The notes beneath the pieces were generated by a model, which was not told the origin of the DNA, made no database searches, and saw only the letters and a list, made by a program, of their open reading frames with translations. Source: Mesorhizobium sp. J8 (GTDB lineage Bacteria > Pseudomonadota > Alphaproteobacteria > Rhizobiales > Rhizobiaceae). From it: a stretch of 64,000 bases of DNA. Of this stretch, positions 7,126 to 19,200 are shown piece after piece. Position 1 is the stretch's first letter. Each line of letters begins with the position of its first letter. The stretch is from positions 3,038,001-3,102,000 of the forward strand of contig NZ_AP024109.1 of NCBI RefSeq assembly GCF_016591715.1, read 5' to 3'. A program made the position numbers and the translations under genes.

Positions 7126-8367
7126 ATGGAAAAGATGATGGGTGGAGCAAACGGGAAGAGCGGTCCTCGGGTCTGGCGCAATGCGCGCCTGGCGACCATG
7201 GCCGATGGCGCGGCCGGTCTCGGGATCGTTGAGAAAGGCGCGGTCGCCGCGCGCGACGGGCTGATCGTTTATGCAGGCCCCGAGGCCGATATGCCGGCTG
7301 CGGCAGGGCAGGGCGCCGAGACCGTCGATTGCGCTGGACGCTGGATCACGCCCGGCCTGATCGATTGCCACACGCACCTCGTCTATGCGGGAAACCGCGC
7401 CAACGAATTCGAGATGCGTCTGGCCGGCGCCACCTATGAAGAAGTGGCCCGCGCCGGCGGCGGCATCGTCTCCTCGGTCAAATCGCTGCGCGGGGCGAGT
7501 GAGGACGAGCTGGTCGCTGAGACGCTGCCGCGCCTCGACGCGCTGATCGCTGAAGGCGTCACCACCGTCGAGGTCAAGTCCGGCTACGGCCTCGATGCCG
7601 ACAACGAGAAGAAATCGCTGCGCGCCGCTCGCCGCCTGGCCGACGAGCGCCCCGTCACGGTGCGCACGACTTGCCTTGCAGCGCATGCGTTGCCGCCGGA
7701 AGCCAAGGGCGACAAGGACGCGTTCATCGATCTCGTCGCTGACACCATCCTTCCGCAGGTCGCCGCCGAAAAGCTCGCCGACGCCGTCGATGGTTTTTGC
7801 GAAGGCATAGCCTTTTCGCCCGAACAGATGGCGCGCGTCTTCGACAAGGCCAAGGCGCTCGGCCTGCCGGTGAAACTCCACGCCGACCAGCTTTCCAACC
7901 TGCATGGCGCGGCACTTGCGGCTCGCTATGGCGCGCTGTCGGCTGATCATCTCGAATACACCGATGAGGAGGGCGCCGCCGGGATGGCGAAGGCCGGCAC
8001 CGTGGCGACCATCCTGCCCGGAGCCTACTATTTCATCCGCGAGACGAAGAAGCCGCCAGTCGACCTTTTCCGCCGCCACGGCGTGAAGATGGCTGTCGCC
8101 ACCGACAGCAATCCCGGCACCTCGCCGCTCACCTCGCTGCTGCTCACCATGAACATGGCCGCGACGCTGTTCGGCATGACTGTCGACGAATGCCTGGCCG
8201 GCGTCACCCGCGAGGCCGCACGCGCGTTGGGCTTGCTGGAAAAGACCGGCACGTTGGAACCCGGCAAATCGGCCGATCTCGCCATCTGGGACGTCGAGCG
8301 CCCGGCCGAACTCGTCTACCGCATGGGCTTTAACCCGCTCCATGCCCGTATCTGGAGAGGACAATGA
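7126..8367 (+). CDS. hutI: Imidazolonepropionase
   Basis: 413 residues. The amidohydrolase metal motif is [23 protein letters not shown]. Further landmarks are [33 protein letters not shown] and [11 protein letters not shown]. It opens the imidazolone ring to give N-formimidoyl-L-glutamate. The ribosome binding site before ATG 7126 is weak, and ATGs at 7135 and 7138 are alternatives. The stop overlaps the hutH start (ATGA), indicating coupling. It is the first gene of the hutI-H-G-U-D operon. Confidence 0.95.
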   Translation: MEKMMGGANGKSGPRVWRNARLATMADGAAGLGIVEKGAVAARDGLIVYAGPEADMPAAAGQGAETVDCAGRWITPGLIDCHTHLVYAGNRANEFEMRLAGATYEEVARAGGGIVSSVKSLRGASEDELVAETLPRLDALIAEGVTTVEVKSGYGLDADNEKKSLRAARRLADERPVTVRTTCLAAHALPPEAKGDKDAFIDLVADTILPQVAAEKLADAVDGFCEGIAFSPEQMARVFDKAKALGLPVKLHADQLSNLHGAALAARYGALSADHLEYTDEEGAAGMAKAGTVATILPGAYYFIRETKKPPVDLFRRHGVKMAVATDSNPGTSPLTSLLLTMNMAATLFGMTVDECLAGVTREAARALGLLEKTGTLEPGKSADLAIWDVERPAELVYRMGFNPLHARIWRGQ

Positions 8368-9905
8368 CCGAACTGACCCTGAAGCCTGGCAGCGCGACGC
8401 TTGCCGACTGGCGCGCCATCTATCGCGGCGCGGTGCCGAAGCTGGATGCGGCCTGCCGGCCGAAGATCCGGGACAGCGCCGAGGCGGTTGCCCGCATACT
8501 CGCCAAGGGCGAGCCGGTCTATGGCATCAACACCGGTTTCGGCAAGCTGGCCAGCGTTCGCATTCCAGAGAGCGATCTCGAAACGCTGCAGCGCAACATC
8601 GTTTTGTCGCATGCCGCCGGCGTCGGCGAGCCGATGCCGGTGGCCGTGGTGCGGCTGATGATGGCGCTGAAGCTTGCCAGCCTTGCCCAGGGTGCTTCCG
8701 GCGTGCGGTCAGAGACGATCGATTTGCTGCAGGGGATGCTTGCCAACGATGTCATCCCCGTCGTGCCGGCGCAGGGCTCGGTCGGCGCTTCCGGCGACCT
8801 CGCGCCGCTCTCGCACATGACCGCCGTCATGATCGGCGTCGGCGAATGCTTTACGCCGCATGGGCGCTTTCCGGCCAAGGTTGCCTTCGTCTCGCATGGG
8901 CTGGAGCCGGTGACGCTCGGCGCGAAGGAGGGGCTGGCGCTGCTCAACGGCACGCAGTTCTCGACGGCGTTCGCGCTCGCCGGCCTGTTCGAGGCCGAGA
9001 CGCTCTACCAGTCGGCGCTGGTCGCCGGCGCGCTGTCGACCGACGCGGCGAAGGGCTCTGACGCGCCCTTCGACCCGCGCATCCATCTGTTGAGGAAACA
9101 CCGCGGTCAGATCGAGACGGCGGATGCGTTGCGCAACCTGATGGCCGGCAGCGCCATCCGTGAATCGCACCGCGTCGGCGACGAGCGCGTGCAGGATCCA
9201 TACTGCCTGCGCTGCCAGCCGCAGGTGATGGGCGCCGTGCTCGATGTGCTGCGCAAGGCCGCCGACACGCTTGAGACCGAGGCCAATGGCGTTACCGACA
9301 ATCCGCTGATCTTCGCCGAGGACGACACCGCCCTTTCGGGCGGCAATTTCCATGCCGAGCCGGTCGCCTTCGCCGCCGACATGATCGCGCTCGCCGTCTG
9401 CGAGATCGGCTCGCTGTCGGAGCGGCGCATCGCCATGCTGGTCGACCCGGCGCTCTCCGGCATGCCGGCCTTCCTGACCCCGAAGCCGGGGCTCAACTCC
9501 GGCTTCATGATCCCGCAGGTGACGGCGGCTGCGCTCGTTTCGGAAAACAAGCAGAAGGCCTATCCGGCGAGTGTCGATTCAATCCCGACCTCGGCCAACC
9601 AGGAAGACCATGTCTCCATGGCCGCGCACGGCGCGCGCCGCCTGCTCGGCATGATCGAGAATGCGACCGCCGTCATCGGCATCGAACTGCTGGCCGCGGC
9701 CCAGGGCTGCGATTTCCATGCACCGCTCGCTTCGAGCGAACCGCTGGAGGCGGTGCGCAAGCTGGTCCGGACCGAAGTCCCGCATCTCGACAATGACCGC
9801 CATTTCCACCCCGACATGGAAAAGGCGATTGCCATGGTACGCAGCGGTGCCGCGGTGAAGGCGGCGGGCGCGGTGGCGTTGCCGTCGATTGCGGGAGCGG
9901 CATGA
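8364..9905 (+). CDS. hutH: Histidine ammonia-lyase
   Basis: 513 residues, the full usual length. The Ala-Ser-Gly triad that forms the MIO electrophile is at 142-144 in [15 protein letters not shown]. Other invariant blocks are [36 protein letters not shown] and PLIFAEDD. It deaminates histidine to urocanate, the HutC inducer. It overlaps hutI by four bases and hutG by four bases, consistent with tight operon translation. Confidence 0.97.
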   Translation: MTELTLKPGSATLADWRAIYRGAVPKLDAACRPKIRDSAEAVARILAKGEPVYGINTGFGKLASVRIPESDLETLQRNIVLSHAAGVGEPMPVAVVRLMMALKLASLAQGASGVRSETIDLLQGMLANDVIPVVPAQGSVGASGDLAPLSHMTAVMIGVGECFTPHGRFPAKVAFVSHGLEPVTLGAKEGLALLNGTQFSTAFALAGLFEAETLYQSALVAGALSTDAAKGSDAPFDPRIHLLRKHRGQIETADALRNLMAGSAIRESHRVGDERVQDPYCLRCQPQVMGAVLDVLRKAADTLETEANGVTDNPLIFAEDDTALSGGNFHAEPVAFAADMIALAVCEIGSLSERRIAMLVDPALSGMPAFLTPKPGLNSGFMIPQVTAAALVSENKQKAYPASVDSIPTSANQEDHVSMAAHGARRLLGMIENATAVIGIELLAAAQGCDFHAPLASSEPLEAVRKLVRTEVPHLDNDRHFHPDMEKAIAMVRSGAAVKAAGAVALPSIAGAA

Positions 9906-10723
9906 TGGCAACGCCCTCCTGGCTCACAGTCACCCAAGGCACCGCGCCGCTGCTGGTCTCGATCCCGCACACCGGCATCGACCTCGCCGGGCTCGACTCG
10001 CGCCTGGTCTCGACCTGGCTCGGCCGCCGCGACTGCGACTGGTGGATCGACAAGCTCTATGATTTTGCCGCCGACCTCGGCGCGACCGTCGTCCACACCG
10101 CCATTTCGCGCACCGTCATCGACGTCAACCGCGATCCGTCCGGCGTCTCGCTCTATCCGGGCCAGGCCACGACGACGCTTTGCCCGACGGACACTTTCGA
10201 CGGCGATCCGCTCTACAATATGGGTGACGAACCGACGCCATCAGAGATCGATGAGCGCCGCGAGACCTATTTCGTGCCTTACCACGCCGCTCTTCAGGCC
10301 GAGATCGACCGGCTGCGCGGCATGCACGAAAACATCGTCCTCTACGACTGCCACTCGATCCGCTCGGTGCTGCCGCGGCTGTTCGAAGGCACGCTGCCGG
10401 TCTTCAACCTCGGCACCAATGACGGCAAGAGCACCGCTCCGTCGCTGCAGGAAAGGGTGGCGGAGATGCTCGCCGCGAACGGCGAGAGCTGGGTGGTCAA
10501 CGGCCGCTTCAAGGGCGGCTGGATCACCAGAAGCTTCGGCAAGCCCGGGAACGGCGTCCATGCGCTGCAGATGGAGCTCGCAAATCGCGGCTACATGCGA
10601 GAGCCGGACAAGAAGGGTTCGCCGGAAAACTGGCCCATACCCTACGACCCCAGCTACGCCGCGCCGATCCGCGCCACGCTGAAAACGATCCTCGAAGCCG
10701 CCATTGACTGGGCCGGGCGCTAA
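9902..10723 (+). CDS. hutG: N-formylglutamate deformylase (amidohydrolase)
   Basis: 273 residues (ATG 9902, or ATG 9905 one codon on). HutG/FGase family signatures are [11 protein letters not shown], the [10 protein letters not shown] segment, [31 protein letters not shown] and [12 protein letters not shown]. It converts N-formylglutamate from HutF to glutamate and formate. The start overlaps the hutH stop (ATGA). Confidence 0.95.
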   Translation: MMATPSWLTVTQGTAPLLVSIPHTGIDLAGLDSRLVSTWLGRRDCDWWIDKLYDFAADLGATVVHTAISRTVIDVNRDPSGVSLYPGQATTTLCPTDTFDGDPLYNMGDEPTPSEIDERRETYFVPYHAALQAEIDRLRGMHENIVLYDCHSIRSVLPRLFEGTLPVFNLGTNDGKSTAPSLQERVAEMLAANGESWVVNGRFKGGWITRSFGKPGNGVHALQMELANRGYMREPDKKGSPENWPIPYDPSYAAPIRATLKTILEAAIDWAGR

Positions 10724-10751
10724 AGCGCCGCCTTACTCGAAAGGGACAATG

Positions 10752-12422
<1,671 letters not shown>

Positions 12423-12426
12423 AACA

Positions 12427-13014
12427 ATGCGCATCCTTCGTGCCGCCGGCTACCGCGTCATGCCATGGAAGAATGGCGGCGGCACGACCACCGAAATCGC
12501 GGTTTCGCCCGACGGCGCCGGGCTCGACGATTTCGACTGGCGCGTCTCGATGGCCAGCGTCGAGACCAGCGGGCCGTTCTCGAGCTTCGCCGGCATCGAC
12601 CGCACGCTGTCGGTGCTGGAAGGCGGTGGCGTCATTCTCGACATTGCCGGCCAGCCTCCGGCGCGGCTGACGACGGCTTCGGCGCCGCTCGCCTTTCCGG
12701 GCGACGTGCCGACCAGCGCTGCGCTGATCGGGGGTCCGATCACCGATCTCAACGTGATGACCCGCCGTGGCCGCATGGCCCATGAGGTCGAGCGCCGGCC
12801 TTTTTCCGGCGAGATTCGCATCGCGCCGCGCGCCGACACCACGCTCGTTCTTGCCGTCGGCACCGGCGCCACGCTCTTCACGGACGACGGGTCTAACCTC
12901 GGACCGCTCGATACGCTGATCCTCGACCGCGGCAGCCCGGAATTGCGGCTTCAGTTCAAGGGGGAGGGCCTGCTTTTCGTGATCGGACTCCATCGCCTCG
13001 CCGCCAACCGTTAA
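12427..13014 (+). CDS. hutD: HutD family protein
   Basis: 195 residues. The HutD signature MPWKNGGGTTTEIAV opens the protein, with FDWRVSMASVETSGPFSSF following. The bicupin fold is inferred from the family. HutD proteins are encoded in hut operons of proteobacteria and have been proposed to bind formimidoylglutamate and moderate hut expression; the exact function is unsettled. It begins four bases after hutU, so it is the last operon gene. Confidence 0.92.
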   Translation: MRILRAAGYRVMPWKNGGGTTTEIAVSPDGAGLDDFDWRVSMASVETSGPFSSFAGIDRTLSVLEGGGVILDIAGQPPARLTTASAPLAFPGDVPTSAALIGGPITDLNVMTRRGRMAHEVERRPFSGEIRIAPRADTTLVLAVGTGATLFTDDGSNLGPLDTLILDRGSPELRLQFKGEGLLFVIGLHRLAANR

Positions 13015-13284
13015 CGGCTGTTGCCAAACATGATCGCGGGGCGGGCGAATTATCGCCCGGCCCCTTGCATGTATCACGAAAAAGCCTGAATCCTTGCCCT
13101 CATCCAACCCGGGGCGGAGAGCGAGGGGCGTTCGCCCACGAGCTGTCGAAAGGGCACGCCCCTGTCGTGGTGCGCAAAACAAACTTTCGGCCGATCAGCC
13201 ATGCAACCAATTGCAATTGAACCGGTTTTAGGGCCATTGCCGTGGCGGTGACGCCGCATTGCGCTCCCGCTTACGGAATTTTCA
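13015..13284. other. hutD-ndvB intergenic region with hairpin
   Basis: 270 bases without a gene. A GC-rich hairpin at about 13038-13064 (GGGGCGGGCGA paired with TCGCCCGGCCCC with a small bulge) lies 24 bases after hutD but lacks a T-run, so it may only weakly end the hut operon. A CAATTGCAATTG palindrome is at about 13208-13219. No clear ndvB promoter consensus is visible. Confidence 0.4.
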
Positions 13285-16200
13285 ATGAACATTCAGACGA
13301 ACCCAAACAAGATCGAACAGACCAGCGCCGGCTTCCCGGCGGTGACGGAAGCGCCGATACGCTCCAATTTCCTGCCTGAGGACCGGCTGCGCGCCTTGGG
13401 CGTTGCGCTCGCCAAGGGCGAGGTCAAGGAGTTGTTCGGCCTCGCCCCGTTCGAGTTCCAGGCCCGCATCCGCGACAGCGCCAAGAAGATCCTCGAAGTC
13501 TACCGCTCGACCAATGCCGCCCAGGCCAAGGGCGAGACCATCACGCCGGCCGCGCAATGGCTGCTCGACAACAATTACCTGGTCGAGGAGACGATATTCC
13601 AGGTCAAGCGCGATCTGCCGCGCCGCTTCTATCGCCAGTTGCCGACGCTGACACTCGGCGACGGCACGGTGCTGCCGCGCGCCTTCGTTGTTGCCTGGAG
13701 CTATGTCGAGCATTCCGACAGCTCGGTCTCGGCCACTATGTTCAAGGCGATCGTCGAGGGCTTCCAGTCGGTCGAGCCGATGAAGATCGGCGAGCTCTGG
13801 GCGCTGCCGTCGCTGCTGCGCTTCGTGCTGATCGAGAATCTGCGCCGCATCGCCGTGCGCGTCGAGCGTACCAGGCAGATGCGCCATATCGCCAACGAGG
13901 TCGCCGACCGGGTTCTGGCGACCGACGACAACGCCGACCGAACCAGGATCCTGTCCAATTACAGCGCGCATGCGCAGGACACCACTTTCGCCACCCAACT
14001 GCTCTACCGCCTGCGCGACGGCTCGCAGAACGCGGGCCGCGCGCTGGAATGGCTGGAAAGCGAGCTCGAAAAGACCGGCTCCGACGCCGAGGAGATCATC
14101 ATCTCCGAGCACCAGACGCTGTCCTCGGGCAACGTCACCACCGGCAACATCATCCGCGGCCTGCGCCTCATCAATGACGTCGACTGGACCGTCTGGTTCG
14201 AAGGTGTCAGCCGCATCGACACACTCCTGCGCGAGAAGACCGATTTCGCCGACCTCGATTTCTTCTCGCGCGACCAGTATCGTACCGCGATCGAGCAACT
14301 GGCGCGCCGCTCCGATCTCTCCGAATACCGCGTCGCCGAAAAGGCGATCGAACTGGCCGGTCATACGCCCGGGCTCACCGATGCGTCCGGCGTGCCGGAA
14401 ACGGCGGACCCCGCCGTGCACACCGATGTCGGCTTCTTCCTGGTCGGCCCGCGCCGGCAGGAGCTGGAAAAGGCGATCGGCTACCGGCCGCCTTTCTATG
14501 TGACGTTCAAGCGCGGCTTTGCCAGCGCCGGCTGGCTGGGCATCGTCGTGCCGGTCTTCCTGTTGACCGTGCTGCTGCTGGTGCTTTCGGGCAGGGCGCT
14601 CGCCAATCTCGGCCTGTCGGTCGAATCGATCACGCTGATGCTGGCGCTGTTCGCCGTGCCGGCCAGCGAGGGCGCGCTCGCCTTCTTCAACACCGTGGTG
14701 GCGCTGTTCCTCAAGCCGACCCGACTTGTCGGCTACGACTACAACAAGCACGGCATCCCGGTGGAAGCGCGCACGCTGGTCGTCGTGCCCTCGCTGATCG
14801 GCTCGCGCGACGACGTCGAGGAAAACATCCGCAACATCGAGGTGCACCATCTCGCCAACACGGCGCAGGAGATCCATTTCGCCCTGTTGTCCGACTGGCC
14901 GGATTCCAAGGCCGAGATCGACGCCGCCGACATCGAGATCCTGCAATATGCCCGCGACGAGATCGCCAGGCTCAACGCCCGCTATCCGTCGGAGGGCTCG
15001 CCGCGCTTCTATCTCCTGCACCGGCGCCGGCTCTACAACCAGGCGCAGGGCTGCTGGATGGGCTGGGAGCGCAAGCGCGGCAAGCTGCATGAGCTGAACC
15101 TTCTCCTGCGCGGCGACAGCGACACCACCTTCCTGCCGCTCGACGTGCCGCTGCCGGAAAAGGTCGTCTATGTGATGACGCTCGACGCCGACACGCGCAC
15201 CACGCGCGACGCGGTTTCGAGCCTGGTCGGCAAGCTCGCCCATCCGCTCAACCGCCCGCATTTCGATCCGGTGAAGCGTGTCGTCACCGCCGGCTATACC
15301 ATCCTGCAGCCGCGCATCACCGCTTCGCTCACCAGCGGCGACGATGCCTCCTTCTTCCAGCGCGTCTTCTCGGCCAATCGCGGCCTCGACCCCTATGTGT
15401 TCGCCGTCTCCGACGTCTACCAGGACGTCTTCGGCGACGGGTCCTTCACGGGCAAGGGCCTCTACCATATCGACGCCTTCGAGGCGGCGCTGAAGAACCG
15501 CATCGACGAAAACACCATCCTCAGCCACGACCTGCTCGAAGGTGCGCTCGCGCGCGCCGCACTGGTCACCGACGTCGAGCTGGTCGAGGACTATCCGACC
15601 CGCTACTCGGTCGACGCCTCGCGCCACCATCGCTGGGCGCGCGGCGACTGGCAGCTGCTCGGCTATATTTTCGACCCGCGCTCCGGGGTGCCTGCGCTGT
15701 CGCGCTGGAAGATGGTCGACAATCTGCGCCGCTCGGTCACTCCGATCTTTTGGGTCATGGCCTGCGTCGCCGGCTGGACGCTGCTGCCCTTTACTCAGGC
15801 CGCGCAGTGGCAGGCGCTTCTGATCCTCAGCCTGTTCATGGCGCCGACCTTCGACATCGTGAACGGCATCCTGCCCAAGAGCGGCGACCAGACGCCGCGC
15901 GGCCATTTCTCCGCTTTGGCCCGCGATACCGTGTTCGGCACCGCGCTGGTGGCGCTGAAGGTGCTTCTGATGGCGCATCTCGCCTGGATGATGGGCGATG
16001 CCATCATCCGCACCATATACCGCCTCTTCGTCAGCCGTCAGAACCTGCTCGAATGGCGCACCGCTTCGCAGGCGGCCAAGGGCGGGAACGATCTCGGCGC
16101 CTATTACGGCATGATGTATGGCGCGGTGATCGTCGGCGTCGTCGGCCTCGCCATTCCGGTGCTCGCCGATTCCACGGGCGCTTTCGTTGCCTTCTTCTTC

Positions 16201-19200
16201 GCCATCTTCTGGATCGCTTCGCCCGCCGTCGCCTGCTGGATCAGCCGCTCGGCCGAGACTGAGGACAGGCTGCGCATCTCGACCGCCGACGTCCACGCGC
16301 TGCGCACTTACGCGCGCCGCACCTGGCACTATTTCGAGACCTTCGTCACGCCCGAGCAGCATCACCTGCCGCCGGACAATTTCCAGGAGAGCCCGGCGCC
16401 GGTGGTGGCGCCGCGCACGTCGCCGACCAATATCGGCGTCTATCTGTTGTCGGTCGTGTCGGCGCGCGATTTCGGCTGGATCAGCCTGTCGGACGCCATC
16501 ACCCGCATCGACGCCACGATGACGACGATCGAGAACATGCCGCGCGAACGCGGCCATCTCTACAACTGGTACGACACGACGACGCTGAAGCCGCTTTATC
16601 CGCTCTACATCTCCGCGGTCGACAGCGGCAATCTCGCCGGACATCTGGTCGCGGTGGCCGCCTCCTGCGCCGAGTGGGCCGAAGCGCCTTCCGTGCACCT
16701 GCAGGGCGATTTCGAAGGCATCATCGACACCGTCACCATCCTCGACGAGAGCCTGGACGAGCTGCCGGACGACCGACGGCAGCTGCGGCCGCTCCGCCAG
16801 CGCCTGGCCGACCGTCTCGACGGCATGCGCCGCGCGGTTGCGACCATCAAGGCGCAGCCGGAGATGGCATCGATCCGCACCATCAACCTTGCGGTGCTTG
16901 CTGGCGAGATCCGCAAGCTCGCCACCGCCATCCACACCGAGGCGGCCTCGCCGAAAAGCGACGTCATCGCTGACTGGGCGGCGAGACTCGAGGCGACCTG
17001 CGAGGCGCATGTGCACGATTCGCACAATGACGAGAGCGCCGTCGCCGCATTGCGCGCCAAGCTGCTCGCCCTGCGCGAGCGCTGCCGCCGCTATGCCTTC
17101 GAGATGGATTTCTCCTTCCTGATGCGCCAGGAGCGCAAGCTGCTCTCGATCGGCTACCGGGTCGAGGACCGCCAGCTCGACGAGAGCTGCTATGACCTTC
17201 TCGCCTCCGAGGCGCGGCTCACCAGCCTGTTCGCCATCGCCAAGGGCGACCTGCCGACCGAGCACTGGTTCCGCTTGGGACGGCCGATTGTCGAGATCGG
17301 CTTCCAAGGTGCGCTGATGTCGTGGTCGGGCTCGATGTTCGAGTATCTGATGCCGCCGCTGGTGATGAAGGAGCCGCAGGGCTCGATCCTCAATCAGACC
17401 AGCAAGCTCATCATCAAGCGCCAGATCCAGTATGCGCGCTCGAAGAACGTGCCCTGGGGCATTTCCGAATCGGCCTACAACGCCCGCGACCGCGAGCTCA
17501 CCTACCAGTACACCAATTTCGGCGTGCCCGGCCTCGGCCTGAAGCGCGGTCTCGGCCAGAACACCGTGATCGCGCCCTACGCCACGATCCTGGCAGCGCA
17601 GTTCTATCCGCGCGAGGCGGTGCAGAACCTGAAGCGCCTGCGCTCCATCGGCGCGCTTGGCCGGCATGGCTTCCACGATGCGGTCGACTTCACGCCGCAG
17701 CGCGTTCCGGAGGGCACGGACCACGCCGTGGTGCTGAACTACATGGCGCACCATTCCGGCATGTCGATCGCCGCTGTCGCCGACGCCATTTTCGAGGGCC
17801 GGCTGCGCGAGCGTTTCCACAGCGACCCGGTGATCGAGTCGGCCGAGCTTCTTTTGCAGGAGAAGGCGCCGCGCGACATTCCGACCGCAACCGTCAGGAC
17901 GGAAGCCGACGAGCGGTCCAAGGACGAGACCGAGGCCGAGAGCCCGGACAGCCGTGTCATCCTCGACCCGATCAAGGCGCTGCGGGCGACCAATGTCATG
18001 TCCAACGGCCGCTATTCTGTCATGGTCACCGCGACCGGCTCCGGCTACAGCCGCTTCGGCGAGCTTGCCGTCACCCGCTGGCAGCCGGATCCGAGCGAGG
18101 ACCGCCTCGGCTCCTACATCTTCCTGCGCGACACCGCCACCGGCGACTGGTGGTCGGCCACCGCCGAGCCGAAGCGCGCCGAGGGCGAGCGCGTCCAGAC
18201 GCTGTTCGGCGACGACAAGGCGAGCTTCACCAAGTCGGTCGGCTCGCTGCGTTCCGAGGTCGAATGCATCGTCATTTCCGAGGGCAATGGCGAAGGCCGT
18301 CGCATCACGCTTTATAATGACGGCCCGACCGACCGACATATCGAGGTGACGTCCTTCGCCGAGCTGGTGCTCGGCAACGAGGCCTCGGACAATGCGCATC
18401 CGGCCTTCTCCAAGATGTTCGTCGAGACCGAGATCGCACCGAACAACGGCGCGATCTTCGCCACGCGACGTAAGCGCGACAAGAACGACCCCGACCTAAC
18501 CATGGTGCATTTCGTCACCGACCCGTCGGGCCCGTCGCGCGATGCCGAGGCCGAGACCGACCGGCGCGCTTTCATCGGCCGCGGCCGCACCATCGCCGAT
18601 GCCGTCGCCTTCGACCCCGGCGTCAGGCTCTCCGGCAGCCAGGGCTTCACGCTGGATCCGGTGGCCGCGCTGCGCCGCCAGGTCCGCGTGCCGGCCAACA
18701 AGAAGATCTCGCTGACCTTCTGGACCGCCGTCGGCGCCAATCGCTCGGAGCTCGACGAGGCGATCGCCCGCCTCGACCACCAGGAGAGCTTCGCCCGCCA
18801 GGCCATGCTTGCCTGGACGCGCAGCCAGGTGCAGACACGTCATCTGGGGCTCAGCCTCACCGACGCCGCCAATGTGCAGAAGCTTGCACGCTACTTGATC
18901 TATCCCGATCCGTTCTTGCGCCTGCCGGCCGAATCCATCGCGTCTGGCCTCGGCCGCCAGTCGAGCCTGTGGCCGACCAGCATCTCCGGCGATTTTCCGA
19001 TCTTCCTCGTGCGCATCGGCGACGTCGCCGATCTCGAGATCGTCGCCCAGGCGCTGCGCTTCCAGGAATATATGCGGGCGCGGGGCATGATGATCGACTT
19101 CGTCGTCGTCAACGAGCAGGCCTCGTCCTATGTGCAGGACCTGCAGCGCGCCGTGGAGACGCTGTGCGAGAACAGCCGCCTGCGCGGCCGCGAGCTCGGG

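Noticed and set aside
13038..13064. Hairpin after hutD considered as a rho-independent terminator
   Set aside because: The stem has a bulge and no T-run follows, so only a structural note is kept.
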